Shown here piece by piece: positions 44,197-52,415 of a stretch of 64,000 nucleotides of DNA. Location: contig NZ_JADKSG010000001.1 in the NCBI RefSeq assembly GCF_015350805.1, forward strand, positions 682,001 to 746,000. The letters are read 5' to 3'. The notes below the pieces were generated by a model. It had not been told where the DNA came from, did no database searches, and was given only the letters and a program-made list of their open reading frames with translations. Positions within the stretch are counted from its first letter, which is position 1. Every line of letters starts with the position of its first letter. A program made the translations under genes and the position numbers. The DNA comes from Herbiconiux sp. VKM Ac-1786. Lineage in GTDB: Bacteria; Actinomycetota; Actinomycetes; Actinomycetales; Microbacteriaceae.

Positions 44197-44228
44197 GCGG
44201 CAATGCTCGCACAGGTGGCGCTCAAAGC

Positions 44229-44260
44229 ATTTAGGTAATAAAGTTACTAAGGTAGTTAGC
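44229..44260. promoter_or_regulatory. AT-rich candidate operator between PH-domain and TspO-like genes
   Basis: A markedly AT-rich stretch in otherwise GC-rich DNA. GTAA (44235-44238) pairs with TTAC (44244-44247), and an overlapping ACTAAGGTAGT (44246-44256) has ACTA/TAGT arms. The 88-base divergent gap makes this the likely promoter and operator of the TspO-MFS operon. No regulator gene adjoins it. Confidence 0.45.
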
Positions 44261-44284
44261 GAAAAACATAGCGAGGAGAGAGAC

Positions 44285-45118
44285 ATGACTGAGCCGACGA
44301 GAGCGGACCGGGTGCGGCAGATCGTCGTCATCTCCAGCGCCGTGTTCGCCGTCATCGGGTCGTTCGTCGGCTCGGGCGCCGCTGGAGGAACGCCCATTCA
44401 GAGCGCGGCCGGCGGTGCGCTGAGCGCCGACTCCACCCTGATCGCTCCGGCCGGGCCCGCCTTCTCGATCTGGTCGGTGATCTACACGGGGCTGATCGCC
44501 TACGCGATCTGGCAGGCCCTGCCGAAGCAGGCCGCGCGCGAGCGCAACCGCCGGCTGGGCTACCCGATCGCGGTCACGCTCGTGCTGAACGCCGCCTGGA
44601 TCCTCAGCGTGCAGGCCGGCCTGCTCTGGCTCAGCTGCGTCGTGATCGTGGCGCTCCTCGTCGCACTGCTCGTCACCTTCGTGCTCGTGCTGCGCACCCG
44701 CCGCCGCCCGCAGGGGATCGTCGAGTCGATCGTGCTCGACGGCACCGTCGGCCTCTACCTCGGCTGGGTGTCGATCGCCACCGCGGCCAACCTCACCGCC
44801 GGCTTCCAGACCGCCGGCTTCGACGGCTTCGGCTGGGCCCCGGACGCCTGGGGCATCCTGATCGTCATCGTCGCCGGGCTCGCCGGGCTGGCCCTCGCGC
44901 TGTACGGCCGCGGCCGGCTCTCGCCCACGGCGTCGCTCGCCTGGGGTCTCGTCTGGGTGGCGGTCTCGCGCACCACCGGCGAGCTCGTCTCGGCGCCCGT
45001 CGCCACCACCGCCGCGATCGTCGCGATCTCGCTCGTGGTCGCGACCGTCGTCATCCGCCTCGCCCTCGGCCGCACCGGCACGACCCGCACCTCCGACGAC
45101 GCCGCCGCCCGCGCATGA
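44285..45118 (+). CDS. TspO/MBR-like membrane protein
   Basis: A multi-helix membrane protein of 277 residues. An N-terminal helix (QIVVISSAVFAVIGSFVG), GPAFSIWSVIYTGLIAYAIWQALP and later IATAANLTAGFQ resemble TspO/MBR tryptophan-rich sensory proteins, but it is longer than the usual about 160 residues and has extra C-terminal helices. TspO proteins bind porphyrins or aromatic ligands. GAGGAGAGAG precedes ATG 44285. It overlaps the DHA2 transporter by ATGA, so the two are made together. Confidence 0.7.
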   Translation: MTEPTRADRVRQIVVISSAVFAVIGSFVGSGAAGGTPIQSAAGGALSADSTLIAPAGPAFSIWSVIYTGLIAYAIWQALPKQAARERNRRLGYPIAVTLVLNAAWILSVQAGLLWLSCVVIVALLVALLVTFVLVLRTRRRPQGIVESIVLDGTVGLYLGWVSIATAANLTAGFQTAGFDGFGWAPDAWGILIVIVAGLAGLALALYGRGRLSPTASLAWGLVWVAVSRTTGELVSAPVATTAAIVAISLVVATVVIRLALGRTGTTRTSDDAAARA

Positions 45119-46821
45119 CGACCGCGCGCCCTACACCCGGAGCCTCGCCCACACCCGGAGCACCCACCGCACCCTCCTCCCGCGCCCGCTGGGCGGGCCT
45201 CGTCTTCATCAGCGTCGCCGTCGCGCTGATCATCGTCGATTCCACCATCGTCAACGTCGCGATCCCCTCGATCATCGACGACCTGGGGATAACTTCCACC
45301 CAGGTGCAATGGGTGCAGGAGTCGTACACCCTCGTCTTCGCCGCCCTGCTGCTCGTCTTCGGCACCCTCGCCGACCGCTTCGGCCGCCGCCGCATGCTGA
45401 TCATCGGCGTCGCCGTGTTCGCGGCGTCGAGCATCCTGGCCGCCACCGCCCCGACCGGCGACCTGCTGATCGCCGCCCGCGTGGCCCAGGGCGTCGGCGG
45501 CGCGATGGTGCTGCCGACCACGCTCTCCCTGATCAACGCCACCTTCCGCGGCCGCGAGCGCGCCCTCGCATTCGCCGTCTGGGGCTCCACGATCGGCGGC
45601 ATGACGGCCGTCGGCCCGCTCCTCGGCGGCTGGCTGACCACCTACTTCTCCTGGCGCTGGGCCTTCGGCATCAACATCCCGCTCGGCGTGGTGATCATCG
45701 TCGGCGTGCTCGTGTTCGTGCGCGAGTCCAAGGAGCCGCTCACCGCATCCGGAACCCCGCGCCGTGTCGACGTCGTCGGCGCCCTGCTCTCGGTGCTCGC
45801 GAGCGCGACCCTCGTGTTCGGCCTGATCGAGGGCCGCACCTACGGCTGGTGGCTCACCGAGACGGCCCCGCAGCTCGGCGGCTGGACGTGGCCGTTCGCC
45901 CTCTCCCCCGTGCCCGTCGCCTTCGCGGTGGCCGTCGCGAGCGGCGTCGGCTTCGTGGTGTGGGGCCGCTCCCGCGAGAAGCAGGGCAAGAGCGCGATGC
46001 TAGCGTTCGACCTGTTCCGCATCCCGAGCTTCCGCAACGGCAACCTGGCGGCGATGATCGTGTCGCTCGGCGAGTTCGGCATCATCCTCTCGCTGCCCCT
46101 CTGGCTGCAGAACGTGCTCGGCTTCGACGCGCTGCAGACGGGGTTCATCCTCGTCGCGCTCGCGGTGGGGTCGTTCGTGGCGTCGGGGTTCGCGGGGGCG
46201 TTCGGCAACCGCATCCGGGCCGTGGTGATCGTGCGCGTCGGTCTCGCCGCCGAGATCGTGGGCGTCGCGGGGCTCGGGGTCGTGATCGGGCCCGACACCG
46301 CGTGGGGCCTGCTCATCCCGTTCCTGTTCGTCTACGGCTTCGGTGTCGGTCTCGCGACCGCGCAGCTGACAGGCGTGGTGCTTCGCGACGTGCCGGTCGA
46401 GCAGAGCGGCCAGGGCTCGGGCACGCAGAGCACTGCCCGGCAGATCGGCTCGGCCCTCGGCATCGCCGTGCTGGGCACCGTGCTGTTCACCACGGCGTCG
46501 CTGCAGCTCGACGCGCGCCTCGCCGACAGCGGGGTTCCGGATGCGCAGCGGCAGCAGATCGTCAGCCAGGTCGTCGACAGCTCGGGGGCCGCGATCGCGG
46601 GGCTCGAGAACGACCCGGCGCTGGCCGATGCGGTGACGGATGCGAAAGCCGCCTTCTCGGAAGGCACCCGCTACTCGGCCTTCGCCGCCGCGGGATTCCT
46701 CGCGATCGGCTTCCTCGCCACCCTGCGCCTCGGCGCCGGCCCCGCCGCACTCGGACGCCGCGACCGCGACGAGCAGCCCGAGCACGAGCAGCCCGAGACC
46801 GCCCCCGATCAGAGCCGGTAG
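45115..46821 (+). CDS. DHA2-type MFS multidrug transporter
   Basis: An efflux pump of 568 residues with 14 predicted helices (EmrB/QacA group). Motif A is FGTLADRFGRRRM, and motif D1-like DSTIVNVAIPSI is in the first helix. The extracellular insert near VDSSGAAIAGLENDP and a charged cytoplasmic tail (DRDEQPEHEQPE) complete it. It pumps toxic compounds out using the proton gradient. Cotranslated with the TspO-like gene. Its end overlaps by 13 bases the end of a convergent gene. Confidence 0.92.
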   Translation: MTTARPTPGASPTPGAPTAPSSRARWAGLVFISVAVALIIVDSTIVNVAIPSIIDDLGITSTQVQWVQESYTLVFAALLLVFGTLADRFGRRRMLIIGVAVFAASSILAATAPTGDLLIAARVAQGVGGAMVLPTTLSLINATFRGRERALAFAVWGSTIGGMTAVGPLLGGWLTTYFSWRWAFGINIPLGVVIIVGVLVFVRESKEPLTASGTPRRVDVVGALLSVLASATLVFGLIEGRTYGWWLTETAPQLGGWTWPFALSPVPVAFAVAVASGVGFVVWGRSREKQGKSAMLAFDLFRIPSFRNGNLAAMIVSLGEFGIILSLPLWLQNVLGFDALQTGFILVALAVGSFVASGFAGAFGNRIRAVVIVRVGLAAEIVGVAGLGVVIGPDTAWGLLIPFLFVYGFGVGLATAQLTGVVLRDVPVEQSGQGSGTQSTARQIGSALGIAVLGTVLFTTASLQLDARLADSGVPDAQRQQIVSQVVDSSGAAIAGLENDPALADAVTDAKAAFSEGTRYSAFAAAGFLAIGFLATLRLGAGPAALGRRDRDEQPEHEQPETAPDQSR

Positions 46822-47210
46822 AAGTCCCCCACCAGCGCCACGACGCAGAGCGCCGGCGCCAGCACGACGAGCAGCAGCCCGGCGCGCAGAAGCCAGGTGA
46901 TCCGCAGGACACTGCGCCGAGCATCCGCCCCACCCGGCATGGCGGCGGCCGCGAACACCGCCACCATCAGCCCACCGAGCAGCGCCCCCACCCAGAACAG
47001 CCGCTCCCAGCTGTCGACGAGCACCCCGGCGAACCAGCCCGAGAAGATCACCGACCCGCAGACGACCGCCATGACCAGCGCCGAGGCGGCGAAGAGCACG
47101 GCGGCGTGACGCTCCAGCTCGGCCCGACGGAGATCGAGCCGAGCAGACGCCGGAGAAGAAGAAGAGGAAGAAGAGGAAGAAGAAGAGGAGCCGCCGGCGG
47201 CCGGACTCAC
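46809..47210 (-). CDS. hypothetical membrane protein with poly-serine leader
   Basis: A protein of 133 residues. The N-terminus carries 12 consecutive Ser residues encoded by a purine/pyrimidine-skewed triplet tract. Three hydrophobic helices follow (HAAVLFAASALVMAVVC, LFWVGALLGGLMVAVFA, AGLLLVVLAPALCVVALV). GTG 47210 overlaps the upstream gene's stop as GTGA, so it is translationally coupled. No family recognised. Confidence 0.6.
   Translation of the reverse strand: MSPAAGGSSSSSSSSSSSSPASARLDLRRAELERHAAVLFAASALVMAVVCGSVIFSGWFAGVLVDSWERLFWVGALLGGLMVAVFAAAAMPGGADARRSVLRITWLLRAGLLLVVLAPALCVVALVGDFYRL
47152..47190. repeat. 39-base uninterrupted polypurine tract (poly-Ser codons)
   Basis: Only A and G occur from 47152 to 47190 on the plus strand, largely as GAA/GAG triplets. 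On the minus strand it encodes the 12-Ser run of the protein above. Copy-number changes by triplets would keep the frame. Confidence 0.8.
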
Positions 47211-47467
47211 GTCAGCGACGGAAGCTTCGCCAGAGCCTCGTCGGCCTTCTCCTCGCTCACCCCGAGCTTCTCGACGAGCAGCGACCGCGCCGGCCCCTGA
47301 TCGCCCTGACGCAGCGACTGGTAGGCCGCGTCGGCCTCGCGCCCGAGCTCGGGCGTCGGGCGCTTGGTGACGCCGAGCTGGTCGGCGAGTTCCTGCGCGG
47401 TGGTGACGCCGTAGGCCTTCTGCAGGGCCGAGGGGAGGCGGTAGCCGCCGAGGGTTCCGAGATCCAT
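47207..47467 (-). CDS. small unknown protein
   Basis: An 86-residue cytoplasmic protein (MDLGTLGGYRLPSALQ... ADQLGVTKRPTPELG) with helical, Ala/Leu-rich and charged content. No family recognised. ATG 47467 is chosen because AAAGGA precedes it; the longer frame to 47557 is not supported. It sits between the poly-Ser protein (coupled by GTGA) and an unknown protein upstream (32-base gap), forming a three-gene group after the alcohol dehydrogenase. Confidence 0.6.
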   Translation of the reverse strand: MDLGTLGGYRLPSALQKAYGVTTAQELADQLGVTKRPTPELGREADAAYQSLRQGDQGPARSLLVEKLGVSEEKADEALAKLPSLT

Positions 47468-47499
47468 GGGGTGATTCCTTTCGAGAGGGGCGATGAGGG

Positions 47500-48060
47500 T
47501 CAGCGACGGAGCAGGCGCCGGGCGAGCATCCACGCCACCCCGCCGGCGAGGAGCCACGGCCCCGCGACGATCACGGGGTCGAGCACCTGGTGGCGCACGT
47601 CGACGCGGCCGCGGCGCGAGGCGATCGGATGCCGATGCAGCTCCGAGAGCACCCCCGTCTCGGTGACGGGGTTGTCGGGGCGGAGGGTGAGGAGCGAGCG
47701 CAGGTGCGCGCCGGTCGACTCGACGCGGTCGCCGGCGACCAGCAGCAGCCAGTGCGCGGCCCGGCCCTCGCTGAAGCGGTCGTAGGCGAAGCGGCGGATG
47801 GCGCCCGAGAGCCCGTGCAGCGGCTGCGCCGTGCCGAACACCGGCGTGAGCTGCAGGTGCTCGATGCTCCTCTCGCGGCCCTCGCGGGGCTGCTGCTCGT
47901 CGGGGTAGTCCCAGTGGGCTCCGCTGACGCCGGGAGCAAAGCGCTCCTTCGGCCAGGCCGGGCGGTCGGCGGGGTCGAGGTCGGCGCCCCAGCCGGGCAC
48001 GCGGGCGCGCAGCTCCTCCGCGGTCGGCGGCGGGACGGGCTTGTCAGCGGTGTACGGCAT
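47500..48060 (-). CDS. unknown protein with C-terminal membrane anchor
   Basis: A protein of 186 residues. A Pro-rich N-terminal half (TAEELRARVPGWGADLDPADRPAWPKE) is followed by a central region (LLLVAGDRVESTGAHLRSL) and one C-terminal helix (VIVAGPWLLAGGVAWMLAR) with an RRLLRR end. No family recognised. ATG 48060 lies 9 bases after the alcohol dehydrogenase stop, so they are co-transcribed. Confidence 0.65.
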   Translation of the reverse strand: MPYTADKPVPPPTAEELRARVPGWGADLDPADRPAWPKERFAPGVSGAHWDYPDEQQPREGRERSIEHLQLTPVFGTAQPLHGLSGAIRRFAYDRFSEGRAAHWLLLVAGDRVESTGAHLRSLLTLRPDNPVTETGVLSELHRHPIASRRGRVDVRHQVLDPVIVAGPWLLAGGVAWMLARRLLRR

Positions 48061-48069
48061 CAGGACTCC

Positions 48070-49215
48070 TTACGAACCCGGTACGACGACGGTCTTGATG
48101 CAGCCGTCGAGCTTCGACGAGAACAGGTGGTACCCCTCGGCGATGTGCTCGAGCGGGATGCGGTGGGTGATCATCTCGGACGGCTTGAGGTACCCGGCCT
48201 CGATGTGCTCGAGCAGCCGCGGCCACTGGCGCTTCACGGGCGCCTGGTTCATCCGGAGCGTCAGCCCCTTGTTCATGGCGTCGCCGAACTTCACGGCGCT
48301 GAACAGCGGGCCGTAGGCGCCCATCACCGAGACGGTGCCGCCCTTGCGCACGCCGTCGATCGCCCAGTTGAGCGCGACGGGCGAGCCGCCCTGCAGCTTG
48401 AGCTTCGCCGAGGTGACGTGCTGCACGAGGTTGCCGTCGGCCTCCGCGCCGACCGCGTCGATCACGACGTCGGCGCCGAGGCCGCCCGTGGTCTTCTTCA
48501 TCTCGACGACGATGTCGTCGTAGTGGGTGTAGTTGCGGGTCTCGGCGAAGGCGAACGAGGCCGCCTTCTCGAGCCGGTAGTCGAGCTGATCGATCGCGAT
48601 CACGCGGCCGGCGCCCATCAGCCAGGCCGAGCGGGCGGCCGCGAGACCCACGGGGCCGGCGCCCAGCACCACGACGGTGTCGCCCTCGACGATGTCGCCG
48701 AGCTGGGCGCCGAAGTAGCCGGTCGAGAACGCGTCGGTGAGCATGAGCGCGTCCTCGTCGGCCAGCCACTCGGGGATGACCATCGGGCCCACGTCGGCGA
48801 ACGGCACCCGCACGTACTCGGCCTGTCCGCCGTCGTAACCGCCGGTGGAGTGCGAGTAGCCGTAGATGCCGCCGATCGCGGTGGCGTTGGGGTTCACGTT
48901 GTGGCAGTTGGAGTAGAGGCCGCGGGCGCAGAACCAGCAGGAGCCGCAGTAGATGTTGAACGGCACCATCACCCGGTCGCCGACCTCGAGGCCCTCGACC
49001 GACGACCCGACCTCGTCGACGACCCCGATGAACTCGTGGCCGAAGGTGTGCCCGATCCTCGTGTCGGGCATGAGCCCGTGATAGAGGTGCAGGTCGGAGC
49101 CGCAGATCGCGGCCAGCGTCACCCGCACGATCGCATCGTTCGGATGCTCGATCCGCGGCCTGTCCTTCTCCTCGACCCGCACCTTGTACGGGCCCCGGTA
49201 CGTCATCGCTTGCAT
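48070..49215 (-). CDS. zinc-dependent alcohol dehydrogenase (formaldehyde-dehydrogenase-like)
   Basis: A medium-chain dehydrogenase of 381 residues. Catalytic-zinc motifs are CGSDLHLYHG and GHEFIG; the structural-zinc Cys cluster is CGSCWFCARGLYSNC; the nucleotide-binding site is VVLGAGPVGLAAARSAW. Length and the inserted NWAIDGVRKGG region fit glutathione-independent formaldehyde dehydrogenase relatives. ATG 49215 (MQAMTYRGPY) is preferred over 49206 because relatives begin MKAxTY. It leads an operon into three unknown proteins. Confidence 0.88.
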   Translation of the reverse strand: MQAMTYRGPYKVRVEEKDRPRIEHPNDAIVRVTLAAICGSDLHLYHGLMPDTRIGHTFGHEFIGVVDEVGSSVEGLEVGDRVMVPFNIYCGSCWFCARGLYSNCHNVNPNATAIGGIYGYSHSTGGYDGGQAEYVRVPFADVGPMVIPEWLADEDALMLTDAFSTGYFGAQLGDIVEGDTVVVLGAGPVGLAAARSAWLMGAGRVIAIDQLDYRLEKAASFAFAETRNYTHYDDIVVEMKKTTGGLGADVVIDAVGAEADGNLVQHVTSAKLKLQGGSPVALNWAIDGVRKGGTVSVMGAYGPLFSAVKFGDAMNKGLTLRMNQAPVKRQWPRLLEHIEAGYLKPSEMITHRIPLEHIAEGYHLFSSKLDGCIKTVVVPGS

Positions 49216-49273
49216 TCCCCCAGCCCACACCCCTGGCCTCGACCCGCCAGGGGGTTGACAGGGCGGGCGCGGG

Positions 49274-50821
49274 CTACGACGCCGCGTCGGCCAGCGCGCC
49301 CCGAATCGGCACCACGGGCGCCAGACGCACGGTGAACGTCGTGCCCTCGGGTGACGAGTCGACCTCGATCGACCCCTCGTGCGCCTCCACGATCGACGAC
49401 ACGATGGCGAGGCCGAGCCCGGTGCTGCCCGAGCGCCGCGAGCGCGAGGAGTCGCCGCGGGCGAAGCGCTCGAACAGCTCGGGCACCAGCTCGGCCGAGA
49501 TGCCGGGGCCGTCGTCGGTGACGGTGAGCTCGATCGACGGATGCCCGTCGGCACCGTCGACGACCGAGACCGCCGTGGCGACCCGCGTTCCGCCCGGCGT
49601 GTGCACCGCCGCGTTCGAGAGCAGGTTGAGCACCAGCTGATGCAGCCGCTCCCGGTCGCCCAGCATGGGCACCGGCTCATCCGGAACCGACAGCGACCAG
49701 GAGTGGCCGGGCCAGGAGGCGCCCGCGTCGCTGACCGCGTTGATCACGATCTCGCCGAGGTCGACGCGGTCGAGGTGCAGGTCCTGCCCCTCGTCGAGCC
49801 GGGCGAGCAGCAGCAGGTCGCTGACGAGCGAGTTCATGCGCTTCGCCTCCGACTCGATGCGCGCGAGGGAGTACTCGGTCATCTCGGGCAGCGACGCGGC
49901 GTCCTGCCGGGTGAGCTCGGCGTAGCCCTGGATGGCGGCCAGCGGCGTGCGCAGCTCGTGGCTGGCGTCGGTGACGAAGCGGCGCATCCGCTTGTCGGTC
50001 TCGGCGCGCACGGCGAGCGCGTCGTCGACGTGTGCGAGCAGGTGGTTCAGCGCCTCGCCGACCTTGCCGACCTCGGTGCGCGGATCGGTGTCGGCCGCGT
50101 CGACACGGGGCGTGATGGCGACCTCGCCGCGGTCCAGCGGCATCGAGGCGACCTCCGCGGCGGTCGCGACCACCCGGCCGAGCGGGCGCAGCGCGAGCCG
50201 CACCACCACCACGACGCCCACGATGATGATGGCGAGGCCGACGAGCGAGAGCACGCCGATGGTGATCGCCTCCTGCATCACGGCCGACTGCACGGTGGCG
50301 AGCGAGACGCCCGCGACGAGCAGATTGCCGCGGCTGTCGAGCTCGGTGGCCACCCGGTACGAGCCGAGACCGTCGAGATCGACGTTCTGGTGCTCGCCCA
50401 CGTCGAAGGTCGCCGACTCGAGCTGCTGCACCACGGCGGCGTCGAGCGGCGCCGCATCGGAGTCGGAGAAGATCGCGGAGTCCTCGACCGTTCCGTCCGA
50501 GATCAGGGCGATGAACCCGCCCGGCCCGTGGCCGACGTAGTCGACGAAGGGCTTCACCGGCTTCTGGTCTCCGGATGCGCTCTGGTACGCATTGGGATAG
50601 CGCACCCGCTCGACCGTGTGGTCGAGGGCCGACATCGATCCCGTGAGCTGGGAGTCGACGACGGTGGTCACCGATGCGGTGAGGGTGATGACCCCGAGGA
50701 TGCCGACGGCCGCCAGCACGGTGGCGACGACCGCGGCCGTGCCGACCACGAGACGCCGGCTGATGCTCCAGGGGCGCCGGCCGCGGGCGGGCGGGCCGCC
50801 CGCGGTGGTCGCCCCGCTCAC
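49274..50821 (-). CDS. sensor histidine kinase (HisKA/HATPase, TcrY/MprB-like)
   Basis: A membrane kinase of 515 residues. TM1 (about 23-48), an extracytoplasmic sensor domain (about 50-185), TM2 (about 187-209), HAMP, phosphoacceptor His288 in VTDASHELRTPL, and the ATPase domain with N-box LLSNAAVHTPGG, DDGPGIS and STGLGLAIV. GTG 50821 overlaps the regulator stop as GTGA, so the pair is coupled. Signal unknown. Confidence 0.93.
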   Translation of the reverse strand: MSGATTAGGPPARGRRPWSISRRLVVGTAAVVATVLAAVGILGVITLTASVTTVVDSQLTGSMSALDHTVERVRYPNAYQSASGDQKPVKPFVDYVGHGPGGFIALISDGTVEDSAIFSDSDAAPLDAAVVQQLESATFDVGEHQNVDLDGLGSYRVATELDSRGNLLVAGVSLATVQSAVMQEAITIGVLSLVGLAIIIVGVVVVVRLALRPLGRVVATAAEVASMPLDRGEVAITPRVDAADTDPRTEVGKVGEALNHLLAHVDDALAVRAETDKRMRRFVTDASHELRTPLAAIQGYAELTRQDAASLPEMTEYSLARIESEAKRMNSLVSDLLLLARLDEGQDLHLDRVDLGEIVINAVSDAGASWPGHSWSLSVPDEPVPMLGDRERLHQLVLNLLSNAAVHTPGGTRVATAVSVVDGADGHPSIELTVTDDGPGISAELVPELFERFARGDSSRSRRSGSTGLGLAIVSSIVEAHEGSIEVDSSPEGTTFTVRLAPVVPIRGALADAAS

Positions 50822-51597
50822 TCGACGGGCCTGAGCACGTAGCCCACGCCGCGCACGGTGTGGATCATCGACGGCCGGTCGGCGTCGATCTTCTTGCGCA
50901 GGTACGACACGTACAGGTCGACGATCGACGCCTTGCCCGCGAAGTCGTAGTTCCACACCCGGTCGAGGATCTGCGCCCGCGAGAGCACCCGGCGGGGGTT
51001 CCGCATGAAGTAGCGCAGCAACTCGAACTCGGTCGTGGTCAGCGCGATGCTGTCGCCGCCGCGGGTGACCTCGTAGCTCGACTCGTCGAGGGTGAGGTCG
51101 CCGACGGCGATGTGCGAGTCATCCTCCGACGTCGTCGTGATGGAGCGGCGGAGGAGCCCGCGCAACCGGGCCACCAGCTCCTCGAGGCTGAACGGCTTGG
51201 TCATGTAGTCGTCGCCACCGGCGGTGAGGCCGACGATGCGGTCGTCGACCGAGTCGCGCGCCGTGAGGAAGAGGGTGGGGGCGCCGCCCTCGAGCTCGCG
51301 CAGCTGGCGCAGCAGCGAGATGCCGTCGGTGTCGGGCAGCATGATGTCGAGCACCACGATGTCGGGCCGGGCGTCGCGATAGGCCTGCAGTGCGGTGGCG
51401 CCGTCGTGGGCGATGTCGACCGTCCAGCCCTCGTAGCCGAGGGCGAGGCTGACGAGACTGGTCAGCACGGCCTCGTCGTCGACGAGCAGCACGCGAATGG
51501 GCGATCCGTCGGCGCGGTACATCCGCGGCAGCTTGGCGAGCACCGCGCGACGGCGCCCTGAGGAGAGCAGGTCGTCGGGGGCAGGGGTCGTCGTCAC
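50818..51597 (-). CDS. OmpR-family response regulator
   Basis: A regulator of 259 residues. The receiver domain has phosphoacceptor Asp84 in VVLDIMLPDTDG, acidic pocket VDDE and Lys in MTKPFS. The winged-helix DNA-binding domain includes LTTTEFELLRYFMRNPRRVLS and the RGVGYVLR end. The start GTG 51597 keeps the AKLPRMYRADGSPIRVLLVDDE leader seen in related regulators. Divergent from a GNAT gene; coupled to the sensor kinase downstream. Confidence 0.93.
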   Translation of the reverse strand: MTTTPAPDDLLSSGRRRAVLAKLPRMYRADGSPIRVLLVDDEAVLTSLVSLALGYEGWTVDIAHDGATALQAYRDARPDIVVLDIMLPDTDGISLLRQLRELEGGAPTLFLTARDSVDDRIVGLTAGGDDYMTKPFSLEELVARLRGLLRRSITTTSEDDSHIAVGDLTLDESSYEVTRGGDSIALTTTEFELLRYFMRNPRRVLSRAQILDRVWNYDFAGKASIVDLYVSYLRKKIDADRPSMIHTVRGVGYVLRPVE

Positions 51598-51707
51598 CCA
51601 CCCATTGTTCGCCCTGCCCACGCCGGTCTCCAGCCGAGCGGCACTTTTCATAGCGAGCTCAAATGATCTCATGACCCCCTCATGCGGGGGGCGTCTACGG
51701 TCTCCGC

Positions 51708-52415
51708 ATGACCCAGCTCACGGCCCGACACCCGGCACGGCCCCGCACCCCGGCCTGGTCGAACCCGCTGCCCGCCCTGAAGGAGACCCTCGCCTCGGCC
51801 GGCCTGCGCCGGCCCCGGTTCGTGCGCGGCGAGCGCATCGAGCATCCGGTCGACGCCCCCGTGCTCCGCACCGAGCGGCTCCTGCTGCGACCGCACCGCG
51901 TCACCGAGGCGGATGCCGCCGACTGGCACGACCTCCAGTCCGAGCCTGCGGTGCGCGAGTTCCTGCCGTGGCCCGAGCACGACCGCCGCCGCTCCGAGCG
52001 CCATCTCCGCGACCGCACCCGGCACACCCGGCTGTGGCAGGCCGACGACTTCCTGGCCCTCGCGGTCGAGCTCGACGGCCACGTCATCGGCGACGTCTCG
52101 CTGCACCTGCGCCGGGTGGCCGCCTCGGGGCGCACGGTCGAGATGGGCTGGGTCGTGCATCCGTCGCTCGGGGGCCGCGGCTACGCCACGGAGGCCGCTG
52201 CGGCACTGCTCGGGTTCGCGCTCACGACCGTCGGGGCGCAGCGGGTGACGGCGGTGACGGATGCGCGGAACACGCGCTCGGTCGCCCTGGCCAAGCGGCT
52301 CGGGCTGGTCGCCCAGACGGCCCGGGCGTCCGGCGATCCCGAGGTCGCCCCCGGCGAGACGCTGCTCGCCCTCAGCGCCGCGCCGGCTGCGGCCCCGAGC
52401 GCCGCGCGGGCCTGA
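51708..52415 (+). CDS. GNAT N-acetyltransferase
   Basis: A protein of 235 residues. After a Pro/Arg-rich leader of about 45 residues the RimJ/RimL-type GNAT fold begins (LRTERLLLRPHRVTEADA) and shows the acetyl-CoA-binding stretch VVHPSLGGRGYATEAAAALL and VTAVTDARNTRSVALAKRLG. It likely acetylates an amine on a protein or small molecule. Its last 44 bases overlap the end of the convergent FAD oxidase gene. Confidence 0.9.
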   Translation: MTQLTARHPARPRTPAWSNPLPALKETLASAGLRRPRFVRGERIEHPVDAPVLRTERLLLRPHRVTEADAADWHDLQSEPAVREFLPWPEHDRRRSERHLRDRTRHTRLWQADDFLALAVELDGHVIGDVSLHLRRVAASGRTVEMGWVVHPSLGGRGYATEAAAALLGFALTTVGAQRVTAVTDARNTRSVALAKRLGLVAQTARASGDPEVAPGETLLALSAAPAAAPSAARA

